Assembly (NCBI RefSeq): GCF_045679555.1
Contig: NC_092096.1
Coordinates: 28,156,364-28,220,363, forward strand
DNA: 64,000 nt
From: Salvelinus alpinus
Lineage: Eukaryota; Chordata; Actinopteri; Salmoniformes; Salmonidae
Direction: 5' to 3'
In this document: one piece after another, positions 10,836 to 54,974 of the stretch
Layout of the letters: each line of letters starts with the position of its first letter
Numbering within the stretch: position 1 is the stretch's first letter
The notes under the pieces: generated by a model
Told to the model about the DNA's origin: nothing
The model's database searches: none
What the model saw: only the letters and a program-made list of their open reading frames with translations
Translations under genes and position numbers: made by a program

Positions 10836-12497
10836 AATCCAGACAGTGACAGACATAACTGATGATGCACTGCCACATTTTGAAATTGCACCTTGTGTAT
10901 TCTATTCTAACTCAAAACAGTAAGTTGAGACCCGACTGAGTTACTAAACTCTATATTTATTTTGGTGAGGGGGGTTCCCGAATGGATGCAAGGCCCTAAG
11001 CGGTCGCTTTCTGGTAGGGCCGGCCATACAGTAGAACAGAAAAAAATGCAACCATGTTTATACATTCACAAGGCTAAGAAATGGTCAAATAACTTGCATC
11101 AAAAGTGAGTGAAATGCATCAGAAAGGTATTGGAAAGTTCAGTAAAACATCAGGGAAGGTAATCAGGAAATAATTGTGTGTAGAATAAAATATCTTCATT
11201 GTTTTCAATTGCGTTTTTTTTCACAGTCCCTCCTAACGTGTCCGGCACCATTTGTGAGTGTTGTAGAGCGAAACAGAAGATAGGTACACGTTCCTGAGAG
11301 TCTTGGCTTTCAGGCACGGGTTATAATAATAGCTTATAGCTCCAACTATTCAAAATCTAGAGCCAAATTCGCAGGATAAAAACTGAAAACGCTCAATTTG
11401 TCACTACCGCTAAATTGCCATCATCAGAGGTTTCTCATGTGCAGAAAGGCAAGGTAAGAGAATTGATGTATTATTAAACAGAATTATGACAAGTTTACAA
11501 GGCCCCTGATGATGTGAGGCCCCAGGCAACAGCCTGAGTTGCCTATTGGTAAGTCTGCCACTGGGGACATGCAAGTGCAGTATATTTTTTATTCTAAAGC
11601 AAAGTTTCTTATACACAGCAGCTAACAATGATACACACATTGATTACACAAATTTAATGAATCTCTAAAGAACTCATGTCCATAGATGTATTTGTTGGTA
11701 AACAATGACATTTGAAATCTGATGCAAACCTTCAGGTGCTGTTCTATAGATTCACATGTACATTCAAGCAACACATTTTTTTTTACTTGCATGTTCGAAT
11801 AAAAATACACAAAAGTAACTAAATCTTCCCATAATTTACATTTTTTGGGCATGTGCACATGTATCCTAATTCTTTGGATTACAGTAGAAAGAGCTTGAAC
11901 AAAAGCCCTGGTTGGTCACTGAATTACACACGATACAAAATCCAGATTCAAATGGGTAACGTTATATCTTAAATATATTTATCTTCAGTGTTAAATCTCA
12001 ACTCAAGAATTTGTATTAGTAAGGATCAAAATACGGTGCATAAAAATGGTCAGGAAGTTAGGTAGGTGATACTAGGTAGCCAGAAATACCTCTAGCAACA
12101 TCCAGTTAAAGACTTCTAGCCATTCCCTTCAAAATAACAAAATCACACTATGCATAAACTCCCAAAATATAACCCACATATACCCAGTGTGAAAATATAC
12201 TCTAAACACCCTAAATATTCTCTGCAAGGTACACAGTTCAGAGGTAATATACAATGAATCTGCTCAGCAAAGGGTTAGAGGTTACCCTTCACTAAACACA
12301 TAGTACAACTGTTGTTGAAATGAGTCAGGCCCTAGGATGGGCAGCCAATAGGTTCTTGGTCCCATTTCTTTTGCACAAGTTACTTTCCTTGTCTCTTTTT
12401 TACCCTTCCTTCATAGCCACAGAAGGGTAAAATAATTGGACGGGTGTCCTGTGTTCCTCTCAGAGTAATGCGGTCACAGAAAATAGAATAGGTTATT

Positions 12498-12625
12498 TGC
12501 CTGCGTTTAGACAGGCAGCCCAATTCTGTTTTGTTCAGATCTTTTTAAGAGCTGACTTGATTGGTCAAAAGACCTATTAGTGAGAAGGGAAAAAATCTGA
12601 ATTGTGCTGCCTGTCTAAACTCAGC
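12498..12625. mobile_element. Snap-back (foldback) MITE, second copy
   Basis: Arms GCCTGCGTTTAGACAGGCAG and, inverted, GTCTAAACTCAGCC-type sequence, with the same GGTCAAAAGACC core as the copy near 10.7 kb. No coding content. Confidence 0.6.
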
Positions 12626-13773
12626 CTTTTGAGAGTACTGGGACAGAACATTAAGATACTACTCCCTTCATTCATCTGAACTGATAGCCAATTGTAATAT
12701 GGAGAATATGTTTGGCTGCTGAGGCAGACCAGATCACACTACACTGTACAGGACCGTATCCTACCAGTGTGTCTATATACACACACACACACACACAACA
12801 CAAAGAAATCACGGTGAGTATTCGGTCCTTCAGTCAAGTGACAGACATAAGTACACTTCCAAGACTAAGGGCACTTTCAAACCAATGCAAACAATGCTTC
12901 AAAAGCACAGCAGACACCTTTTTTTCAGAGAGCAGTGTAGAGGTGGATAGAAGTGAATGAAATGGCAGATTTACACTGTCCAACAGATGAGATGGGGACA
13001 TTTTGTTGCACCCCATCCTGACTAGAGGTCTGTCAACCAATGTAAAACAATGTTTCTCCCACCTCGAATGTTCTCCACTTCACCATACCTCCAAACACAC
13101 AATCAGTGAATCGGCACACGCACAACACGTCGCAGGCATTTTGGTTTGAAGGCACCCTAAAATTTAAGACATGTGTCCTACATGGCAACATCTCCCTGCA
13201 TTTGACAGGTAATTAAAACAATGCCCATCAGATTAATTAACTAAATTATTTACATACCGCATGTAGAAAAATTCATGTTATCACGCTACCAGATGATGTC
13301 TTCATTGCAAATAGTTACATAAAAACCAAGGTGACCAAGATGACATATGATTCAATAACAATTGCACAGGGGAAAAGGAACCCAAAACCTAAGTCACCCT
13401 CAATTAGAACCATAATGGATGATAACAAAAATGTATTTTGAATACCATGGATATAAACATCTGTAAATATCAAAACCAAAGGCCTGGACAGATTAAATAA
13501 TAAGCTGTGGAAATAAGTGTTCTTCATACATCTACCTCATAGAGGATGTTGGTTCGACATAACTCCAATGTAGATAATACGTCCTTTATTCAAAAAGCTG
13601 CTATATACACACACACACATATATATATATATATAGCTACAGCCTATGTTCTGGCCTACACAATGTTGCTAATTCTCTCTCTCCGTCCATATCTCTCCCT
13701 CTCCTGCACGGCTGAACTTGTCCATCGCTTGTAAGGATGTTTACCGACTCCAATACCCAGGGGACCTAACAGG

Positions 13774-13810
<37 letters not shown>
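13774..13810. repeat. (GT)n microsatellite in ARFGAP3 3' UTR
   Basis: About 18 GT units lying 29 bp beyond the ARFGAP3 stop codon; transcribed as (CA)n on the minus strand. Confidence 0.9.
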
Positions 13811-13813
<3 letters not shown>

Positions 13814-13838
13814 CATAACACAGGTACACACACTGGAC

Positions 13839-27149
<13,311 letters not shown>

Positions 27150-27330
27150 CTTTCCACCTGTTGTTAATTTCACCTGATAGGTAAAGCGCAGCGTTTAGCA
27201 AATTTGTTTCCCTGTAAATCAAAAATACTTCCGGGCTCGTCATGGGTAAAGGCACACGTCAGAACGATACATATTTTTTTTGCCTGTGCTCTGATTGGTC
27301 AGCAGTAACACGTGGGCATTATTGTAACAT
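27150..27330 (-). promoter_or_regulatory. Likely ARFGAP3 promoter
   Basis: Immediately upstream of the ARFGAP3 start. It contains an ETS-type CCGGAAGT on minus (27227-27234), about 80 bp before the ATG, and an ACACGTCAG element near 27250. No TATA box seen, as usual for such a housekeeping gene. Confidence 0.45.
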
Positions 27331-29759
27331 GGAGGTCTGGGTAGTAAAGTTCAATTTCTTTCTATTATCCTTGATCCTGTATGTTTAATTGAAAAAAAAA
27401 GAAAAGAAATGACAACAGTAAAACTTCTCTTTTCGTTCAATTCATTTATAATGTATGCTGTGGGACAACATTGGCAAACTGAGTTGTGCAAGTAAAGCTG
27501 CTGCGGTGTTCTGTTGATGGCATGACCTGAAACCAATGATATACATCTCATGACCTGAAACGCACAGAAAACTTCACACCTCTCACACTGACAGAAAACT
27601 GATATCAAACCAAATCGATCTTCCTCTCGATATGCAGTTGTAGGCATAAAATGTAGGGGATATTTCCAGGAGCATCATGCATAAACAGTGTGTGCTAAAT
27701 AATGCATTCACAACAATGTCAGAGCCATAACGTCAACTCCCAATAGGAGAAACCTATACTCGAGATAGGAATTGGGATAGGTCCTAAATAACAGATATAG
27801 TTTGCCAATACTGGTAATGCACATGTGGTGGCATTAAGGGTGTTTGTCAATCATTAACTTTTAAAAGTAAATGAGAAATATAATCTCACAGTTATTTGTC
27901 AATTACTAATCATAAGTAGGCTCTGGCCTCTCTGGAGATATGTAATATTTACAAACGCAACAAGACAGCAAATTCGCGAGACATTCGCCATAAAACATTC
28001 AATTATTGTACAAACGGATTTGTTTCCGAATCACAGCATTTCATCTGACAGAGAACAAAAGCACTTAAGGCATCTCATAAATTAACAGTCTTTGATTTCC
28101 AAATAGAAATTTAAATCACAACTCCCTAATCTATAACTGGTTAATTTGTTCATAGGTTCCACGCTATTTACATGCAAACATACTTTTATTAAATCGGACC
28201 CTCTAGTTTGTGAAAAACAGTAAAAGCTGTGGTTTTTATTGCTGAATGTGCAACATTGTTTCGCTGCCACAAAAAAAGTATATTCTCCCAAAGCTTTGAA
28301 TCGGACATCCAGTGCAAGCTACAGCTAAAGCTCCTAGCTTCAAGTGACACACCTTATTGCCCAACATTCAGTGTGGAAAGAAAAAACAACATCCACATGA
28401 TGTAAAAATCAACCAACAGAATGTGAAGTCAATTGAGTGAATAGCGGCTGACACAAATGGCACCCTATGCCCTATAAAGTGTGCTACGTTTGGCCAGAGC
28501 CCTATGTGCCCTGGTGAATGTCCCTGATACTAAAATGACCAGCAAACGTGTACAATCAATAGGTGAGCCGATACAATGAAACCATTAAAGAATATACAAT
28601 CCATTAAAGTTGAGGGGTAAAGGTTACAGGAAAACTTCTGAGTGCGTCACTTATTGTTAAAATGTGGGTTGGCGCAACATGGTATCAGAGCATTTACAGA
28701 ATAATATGAAATGCTCTGAGACCAGGCTGGTTGGTGACGGTGGAAGAACTGGATATAATTAATGATATCGGTTTCTCTCATTCATCAACTATTTGCTGAG
28801 CAAAACATAAATCAGATTTAAAATACAAAAAGGCATAACAAGACTTGACAAATCTGAACTATAGGCATCAGATAAGAAAGACAATTGTTCTGAACCGGCA
28901 CTGCCATGAATTCCAAGCCCTTTTCTCAAAAGATTTGTAAAGTCAAATAAGAAAACGGGGCTGTAGGTTCTGATATTTCCGACAAATGGCTTTCATGTGA
29001 AAAAAAAATAAAACCTTGATTACTGTCAAAAGGATTTGGTGAAGGACGCTCAAAACAGCGCAAGAAATAACATGCAATTACAAATTCCCCTTATTTCGAC
29101 ATAAGACTTCCAAATCGGATCCTGGACTCCAAATTGGTGTTGCAATAGAATCAGATCTATAGAACAAAAAATATTTATCACCAACTGTCTATGACAAAAA
29201 TGAATTAAAAGATTCAACTGAGATTACTTTTACGTCTCCAATCAGTTTCAAATCAAATCTAAAATGTGCTAGACCTCGTGAATGGGAGACATGTATATCC
29301 TACCCCATGTCTGTTCACATCTTTTAAAATCAGTTTATTCTTTCAACGTCTTCATAACTTCAAGCTACAATTGGAAGGTTACATGTTTCAAATAACTTTT
29401 TATATTTATTTTCTGTAACAGTAATGGCTTTAAGTAACATTTGCTTTTGTAGCTGGCTTTAGACTCTGTACTGGGTGTCCCATCATAAAGGCTGACAACG
29501 AGAGCAGGCCGTAGTTGTAGAAAGATTTGTGCTTAACGACATGGGATCCAGGAAGATACAAGAGAGAGCAACAACATCATCCTCTTCGATGGGCAAACCC
29601 CTTCCACTCACTCACACTGCGGCCAGCCTCTACCACGTAGGGGGAGAGGGGCGAATGCGAGGCCTGCCCTGCCCACCCTCCTGCCCCATCTCCTCCACTT
29701 TCTTTCTCCTCTTCACCCCATCCTCTCTCTCGTTTTCCTCCTTGTCCCTCGCTCGGTCA
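27331..29759 (-). other. PACSIN2 3' UTR and gap to ARFGAP3
   Basis: About 2.4 kb between the PACSIN2 stop and the ARFGAP3 promoter. AT-rich, with minus-strand AATAAA-type signals near 29405 and 29333 and others further on, so a long PACSIN2 3' UTR is likely. A copy of the salmonid GGCACCCTATGCCCTATA repeat is at 28450-28510. No other gene seen. Confidence 0.45.
28450..28515. repeat. Half-copy of the salmonid palindromic element
   Basis: AATGGCACCCTATGCCCTAT...TTTGGCCAGAGCCCTATGTG, the same family as 1636-2415 and 62735-62815. Confidence 0.55.
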
Positions 29760-48459
<18,700 letters not shown>

Positions 48460-48493
48460 GGCTGCTGCCCTCAGTACCCACAGTCCTCAGGGG

Positions 48494-49740
48494 CTGAAAC
48501 ACACAGTCAATAACACCATAACACACAGCAGACTGGCTGTTATACAGACTGGCTGTTATACAGAGTGGCTGCAGGGGACAGGACAGCACTGAGTCTTAAA
48601 AAAAGTGCTACTTTTATTGCATTAAAAAAAGTTTTACTTTCTACCCTAGCTGGGTCTTCCTTAGGTCCTGTCTGTCTGTTCATTCTTTCCAAGGGCACTG
48701 GGATGTGCTGACAGCGTCTGGTGTTCTACCACGTGTAGAGAGCCCTGTGTGGGGCAGACTTAATACTCTGATCCCCTGGCTTCAGCACGGCCTAGTGGGG
48801 CTACTAGCCTACGTACCGTATGAACGAACACACACAAGAGACAGACAACTAGGCTACTCATTTCTCTCCATGAGTAGGAAAATGAAGCCTGTAAATGAAG
48901 GGTATGACAGTGAGAGAGAAAACCGAAGACAGAAAGAGATTTCACAGGCGGACTTTAAATCAGTCCGTCCACACACACACACTTTAGTTTCACTACAATC
49001 ATATGACACGAAGTGGCAGCTGGGAGCAGAGCGTCATTCTGTTGTTGTGTGTTCTCAGTCAACTAGTAAAAGCCCGTTATCATAAAAGGCTCCAAACAAC
49101 ACCCAGGCAACGTAATTATCACGCTGTCACTGTGACACTCCTGAGAAAAGCTGAACTGGGACCACGGCCAAAGATATGATCTGAGAGAGAAAGAATTAAC
49201 AAGAGGGGCAAAGGAGCGAGACAGATAGGAGTGTGTGCAATTTGGTGTGAATTTAAACAGCAGGTGAGTGTCTTCACCCATTTCAAAAACCTTACAGCCT
49301 GAAAAACAACAACACACAGCTCTGTGCAGGGTGGCACAGAGGGCCTAGTGTGTGTGTGACTTATCTGTCGTTTTAGCACACACTGTGGGGAGCTTCCGTT
49401 TGCTGAGTGACATGGGAGCGGAACTCCACCGACAGAAAGACCTCTGTTCCTCTCCTCCTCCATCCTCCTCTACCCCCCTCTGTCTGCTTTCTCTCTCCCT
49501 CCTCCTTCTCTACCCCCCTCTGTCTGCATTCTCTCTCCATCCTCCTCCTCTACCCCCCTGTCTGCTTTCTCTCTCTCTCTCCATCCTCCTCTACCCCCCT
49601 CTGTCTGCTTTCTCTCTCAATCGCTGCTCTCTCCATCATCTGGTCTATCTTCAGCTTCCAAGTAGGCCCCTGATCCTCTCGCCATCTCTTCATGATTGTG
49701 TGTAAGATAGTGTGTTTCCTGGCGGTCAGTGGCCCATGTC
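48494..49740 (-). other. PACSIN2 5' intron, proximal part
   Basis: Begins after the acceptor CAG ending at 48494, which precedes the first coding exon. Mostly unique sequence; a pyrimidine-rich block at 49440-49630 repeats CTACCCCCCTCTGTCTGC about four times. No gene. Confidence 0.5.
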
Positions 49741-49744
49741 CTCC

Positions 49745-50165
49745 AAACCACAGCTAGGGCTGGAGGACAGAGAGGGTTGTTGTGGCTGGAGGGAGGAGGG
49801 GGGGACCACAGCTAGGGCTGGAGGACAGAGAGAGGGTTGTTGTGGCTGGAGGGAGGAGGGGGGGACCACAGCTAGGGCTGGAGGACAGAGAGGGTTGTTG
49901 TGGCTGGAGGGAGGAGGGGGGGACCACAGCTAGGGCTGAAGGACAGAGAGAGGGTTGTTGTGGCTGGAGGGAGGAGGGGGGGACCACAGCTAGGGCTGGA
50001 GGACAGAGAGAGGGTTGTTGTGGCTGGAGGGAGGAGGGGGGGACCACAGCTAGGGCTGGAGGACAGAGAGGGTTGTTGTGGCTGGAGGGAGGAGGGGGGG
50101 ACCACAGCTAGGGCTGGAGGACAGAGAGAGGGTTGTTGTGGCTGGAGGGTGGAGGGGGGGGACCA
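49745..50165. repeat. Minisatellite, seven units of about 58-60 bp
   Basis: The unit is GGACCACAGCTAGGGCTGGA followed by GGACAGAGAGAGGGTTGTTG and TGGCTGGAGGGAGGAGGGG; AG copy number explains the length differences. All six frames stay open in places because of the repeat. Confidence 0.93.
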
Positions 50166-50214
50166 CAGACAAGAGTGTCTTTCACAACACTCAACCAACA
50201 CATGCTCTCTGTTG

Positions 50215-50985
50215 TGAACTGCAAATCAGAAGATGTGGAATCTGTATTTAGTGGCGTAACCCTACTAAAGGGTTACCATAAGTCCCTGGGCCAGACAACA
50301 TTAGTGGTCTCCTACTAAAGGGTTACCATAAGTCCCTGGGCCAGACAACATTAGTGGTCTCCTACTAAAGGGTTATCATATCAACTGTCAGGTGTTTTCT
50401 GTGAGCTTTTCCTCGCTCTCTGGCAGAACACTCCATCCCAGCAATATGGAAATCGTCCACCATATGCCCAGTAACTAAAAGGAGCAACCTCTCCCGCAAC
50501 AATGACTACCGCCCTGTAGCTTCAACATCTGGTGATGAAGAGCTTTGAAAGGCTGATTCTACAAAATGAGGTATGCTGTTATACAGAGCCTCTCCAGTTC
50601 GCTTACAAGCAGCACAGGGGTGTTGATGATGCAGTTCTGTCCCTACTGCACTGTACCCACAACCACCTGGAGAAGCCCAAGACATACGTCAGGATGGTAT
50701 TTGTGCATTTCTCTAGTGCCTTTGATACAGTCCAGCCTCGCTTAATGGTTCAAAAGTTCCAGAACATGAATGTCGATTTTCTGGGTCCTCTCCTTCCTGA
50801 CAAATAGAGAACGGCTGGTCAGATTCAATGGTCATTGCAGCTCTTCCAGAACCATCTGTACAGGATCACCGCAAGGCTGTGTCATCTGGCCTGTTTTATT
50901 CACCCTGTACACAGAGGACTATAGGAGCTCAGACCCAGAGATGATGTTCATTAAGTATTCGGATGACACAGTAATTATGGACTAA
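50215..50985 (+). mobile_element. L2-clade LINE fragment (reverse transcriptase)
   Basis: The translation gives NDYRPVAST, HFSSAFDTVQPRLM, GSPQGCVIWPVLFTLYTED and IKYSDDTVIMD, the palm motifs of a non-LTR reverse transcriptase of the L2 (Maui-like) clade, in two or more frames. At its 5' end a 50-bp unit starting CCTACTAAAGGGTTACCATA is present 2.2 times (50261-50370). Truncated at both ends. Confidence 0.8.
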
Positions 50986-51879
50986 GCAGGCAACTCATAT
51001 AGAGCTCTCCCATTCAAATCCATCAAACTCCTTAAATCTGAAGTTTTGACGTGTGTACACACACAGAGATTGCATAGAATGCTGCTAATCCTTTATACTG
51101 TACCCTACATGTTTGTGTTATGTGTCTTGTACGTACCATTCATTACCACATATGAAACTCCCTCCCAGGAAATAAAAGTTGTTTGAATTGAACACACACC
51201 AGAAAAAGGGCCACCAGAGGAATCATAGATCTTCCTGTGCCCTCTCTCCCTCCTGCCCTCTCTCAGCTGCTGCTGTCCACTCACCAATCGCTGCCATGAC
51301 AACCATGGAACACAGCAGGGCATGGAATGGACCACAACATTCTACAGCTGAGCTAATCCCGTTTGTAACTTTATAAAAAAATAAACAGAGCACTGTTTGT
51401 GGACCTGGTGGATCCATTCACACAATGTCTGATCAGTGCCTGTTCAGTGGCTTCTATAAAGCATATTACTGTATCGACTCGACACCTTTCATGGAGCATA
51501 CAAACGGAGCAAACACTTTCATTGAGCAAACAGCCTACATTTCTATACTGCTACTATACCGCTAACTAACCTAACAGAAACTAAGAGCTGGGTAGTGGCT
51601 ACAACAACAGACTTCCTAACGGAAGAGAACTCTGTATAGGGTGCCAGGTAGCCTAGTGGTTAAGGTTTAGACACAGAGGCCTAATTCAGTCTTTCAAAAT
51701 TCTCTCCAAAGTCTGCACTTGGTTGCTATATGTTTAACCAAACCCTAAAAAGGAGTGTGCTCACAGCCATGGAAGGACGCTAAACTAATTCCACTGCCTA
51801 AAATAGTAAAGCACCCTTTGCTGGCTCTAACAACCACCCAATCAGTTAACAGCCTGTTCTTAGTAAACTGATGGAGATA

Positions 51880-52400
51880 ATTGTGTTTGAACAAATACAA
51901 GGCTATTTTTCAGAGAACAAGTTAAATACTAATTCAGCATGGATATAGAGAAGGGCACTCAACTTGTACTGCACTGACTCAGATGACTGATTGGATAAAA
52001 TAAATGGATAATAAGATGATAGTTGGAGCTATTTTGTTAGATTTGAGTGCAGCCTTTGATGTTATTGATCATAATTTATTATTGAAAAAAGTAACTTGTT
52101 ATGGCTTTACATCACGTGGTTGGAAAGTTACTTATTTAATTGAGCTTGGAAGCTTCTCTAACATCAGTGCGGTGTCCCGCAGGGCAGTTGCCTTGGGCCG
52201 TTACTCTTTATTTCTACAAATGAGTTGCAACTTGTCTTACAAGAAGCTAGAATTACTATGTATGCTGATGGTTCCACACTCTACATGTCAGCACCCAATG
52301 CCAGTGAGCTCACAGACTCTTATAACAAGGAGTGTCAGTATCAGAATGGGTGATTAACAATAAACTGGTCTTAAGTACATCTAAAACTAAAAGGGTTGTA
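51880..52400 (+). mobile_element. Second LINE fragment (reverse transcriptase)
   Basis: MIVGAILLDLSAAFDVIDHNLLLKK (as two blocks: GAILLDLSAAFD and VIDHNLLLKK) is a non-LTR reverse-transcriptase palm motif of a different lineage from the 50.2 kb copy. Several frame changes follow. Clade not determined. Confidence 0.7.
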
Positions 52401-52489
52401 TTTGGTTCATAACATTCTCCAAGACCTAAACCTCAACTGGAGTTGTGTATAAAGGGTGTGACAATTGAGCAAGTTGAGGAAGCTGAACT

Positions 52490-52960
52490 CTAGGATAAAT
52501 ATTGGATGGTCGGTTATCATGGTCAGATGTGTTCATGGCATCCAGATCACAAAGGACTTAACATAGTCCACACACACCCCCACAGTGAAGAGGTCACGAC
52601 AGCACCTCTTCCACCTCAGGAGGCTGAAAAGACTTGATATGGGCCCTCGGATGTTCTACAGCTGCACCATAGAGAGCATCTTGTCTGGCTGCATCACCCT
52701 CGACCGCAAAGCGCTAGAGAGTGGTGTGGACAGCCCAGTAAATCACTGAAGCTGAGCTCCCTGCCATCCAGGACCTCTATATCAGGCAATGTCAGAGGAA
52801 GGCCCGAAAGTGGACAAAGAGTTCAGCCACTCAAGCCATAGACTGTTCACTCTCCTACCGTCCAGCAAACAGTGCCAGAGCATCGGTTATCGGACGGACC
52901 AACAGGCTCCAAGACAGCTTCTACCCCCCAAGCGTTAAAACTGCTAAATAATTAATGGTT
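52490..52960 (+). mobile_element. LINE 3' fragment (C-terminal part of ORF2)
   Basis: Short blocks HLFHLRRLKRLDMG, CTIESILSGCIT, LPAIQDLYIRQCQRKA and SFYPPSVKTAK match the C-terminal end of fish L2-clade ORF2 proteins as I recall them. Broken by stops and small shifts. Possibly the far end of the 50.2 kb element, separated by intervening sequence. Confidence 0.65.
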
Positions 52961-53349
52961 ACCCTGACTATCTACACTGACTCTATGCACACTCACAAGA
53001 CACACACGTGTAGCTCTTTCCACTCACAGCCAATGATCCCTTATATGGGTTTAAATTGGCAGATGTTTTCATTAAGCACCTACATTGGAACCCAGTGACT
53101 GTTACAGTAACATGTCAGAGCTCAGGTTCACAGCGTTGTATGGGTTTTTGACTGATAGCCGCTACCAACCTGAGCGCTGCTCGTGACAAGAATATGCCCC
53201 CATCCCTCCTGCTAACTGGGATACATCTGCACATGTGTTATTGTCTGAGTGAGGGATATGCTGTAAAACGAGAGGAGTCGATGTGTTCTGAAAAATGTGA
53301 CGTTGAGGACTATAATAAAAACCAGTCCAAATGTGCACAAACTCATGGA

Positions 53350-54244
53350 ATGTACAGTGTCAACGTTTATGATCGCTATATTTGCTGCATGATGCTGCTA
53401 CCACCATGTTTCCCCGTAGGGATAGTATTGGCCAGGTGATAAGCATTGTCTGGTTTCCTCCAGATGTGATGCTTGGCATTCAGGCCAAAAAGTTCCATCT
53501 TGGTTTCATCAGACCAAATAATCTTGTTTGTCATGGTTTGAGAGTTCTAAGGACTAAAGGCCTGATTGGTTGCATGCTGCAGAGATGGTTGACCCTCTGG
53601 AAGGTTCTCCCATCTCCACAGAGGAACTCCAAAGCTCTGTCTGAGTGACCACCGGGTTCTTGGTCACCTCCCTGACTAAGGCCCTTCTCCCCCGATTGCT
53701 CAGTTTGGCCGGGCGGCCAGATCTAGGAAGAGTCTTGGTGGTTCCAAACTTCTTCCATTTATGGAGGCCACTGTGTTCTTGGGGACCTTCAAATGCTGCA
53801 GACATTTTTTGGTACCCTTCCCCAGATCTGTGCATCGACACAATCCTGTCTCGGAGCTCTACGAACAATTCCTTCGACCTCATGGCTTGGTTTTTGCTCT
53901 GACATGCACTGTCAACTGTGGGACCTTATATAGACAGGTGTGTGCCTTTACAAATCAAGTCCAATCAATTGAATTTACCACAGGTGCACTCCAATCAAGT
54001 TGTAGAAACATCTCAAGGATGATCAATGGAAGCAGGATGCACCTCAATTTCGAGTCTCATAGCAAAGGGTCTGAATACTCATGTAAATAAGGTGTTCTTT
54101 TATTTTGAATAATTTAGCACAATAAAAATCAAACCCGTTTTCGCTTTGTCATTATGGGGTATTGTTTAAAAAGAATTTAATCAATTTTAAAAGTCTAACG
54201 TAACAAAATGTGGAAAAGGGTCTGAATGCTTTCCAAATGCACTG
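53350..54244 (-). mobile_element. Truncated Tc1-like transposon
   Basis: The right end, inverted, is CAGTGCATTTGGAAAGCATT next to TA; the left end is lost. The minus strand encodes the transposase N-terminus (MRSKELFVELRDRIVSMHRS, 53554-53883), with frame breaks after the DNA-binding region. Same family as the outer element at 14.7-18.4 kb. Confidence 0.8.
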
Positions 54245-54744
54245 TAGTAAGAAGTGAGTAAATAGTAGTATTATTTTTTTGTCTCCTTCTGCCTTGACAA
54301 TATTACTTTTTATGTTAATGTAATAACTTATGTTGTTCTTGTCTATAGCTGTTATTTCTGTACTCTGTCATGCATATTTTATGTGGACTCCAGGAATAGT
54401 AGCTGCTGCATGTGCAACAGCTAATGGGGATCCTAATAATGTACAAGTTTTCACTCCCCGTTACATTTACGGACCGAAAGATTGAAAAACAATGAATTGG
54501 TTCAAGTGTGGGCTAGAGGACATCTTCACTTTTAAACTTTATTAAGAGCTCTCATTTTATTGTGAGGAACTGCAGTTTGAGCAGCCATTTTTTCTGTTTT
54601 GTCCTCTGTTATGAATGACCCCTTACACTCAAGGAAATTTGCCTACAAGGATTGAGCCAAATTGAAATGTTTTTAACAGAAGAACTATAAAAGCTATTGC
54701 ATGACCATGGAAGCAATGCCAACAAAGGGTATATAAAAAAGTAT

Positions 54745-54958
54745 TGAGATAAACTTTTGTTATTGACCAAATACTTATTTTCCACCATAATTTGCAAATA
54801 AATTCATTAAAAATCCTACAATGTGATTTTCTGGGTTTTTTTTTCTCATTTTGTCTGTCATAGTTGAAGTATGATGAAAATTACAGGCCTCTCTCATCTT
54901 TTTAAGTGGGAGAACTTGCACAATTGGTGGCTGACTAAATACTTTTTTGCCCCACTGT
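54745..54958. mobile_element. Solo Tc1-type end
   Basis: The right end, inverted, is CAGTGGGGCAAAAAAGTATT followed by TA, with the AGTCAGCCACCAATTGTGCA block; about 210 bp remain. No opposite end seen. Confidence 0.6.
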
Positions 54959-54974
54959 ATATGAAAGGCATTGC

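Larger units (their letters stand above)
10121..11563. mobile_element. hAT-like non-autonomous element, about 1.4 kb
   Basis: The left end CAGGGGCGTTCTTAATG and the inverted right end CAGTGGCAGACTTACC are weakly similar. The flanking 8-mers are GGGCCATG (10113-10120) and GGGACATG (11564-11571), a likely 8-bp target duplication with one change. Inside are three 63-bp tandem units (10300-10490) and a nested snap-back MITE (10690-10835). No transposase domain is recognised, and the small plus-strand ORF here only reads through the tandem units. Confidence 0.55.
11564..13838. other. ARFGAP3 3' flank and 3' UTR
   Basis: Mostly unique AT-rich sequence with (CA)n at 12779-12797, a (CA)n/(TA)n compound tract at 13606-13635 and (GT)18 at 13774-13810, the last only 29 bp after the ARFGAP3 stop. 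A minus-strand AATAAA signal at 13585-13590 would give a 3' UTR of about 270 bp. No further gene seen. Confidence 0.45.

Noticed and set aside
8405-13838. APAF1 exons expected to diverge from IKBIP
   Set aside because: No WD40, NB-ARC or CARD coding was found on the plus strand; the stretch is repeats and unique non-coding DNA.
49712-50217. Glycine/arginine-rich and proline-rich frames on both strands
   Set aside because: By-products of the seven-unit 58-60-bp minisatellite.
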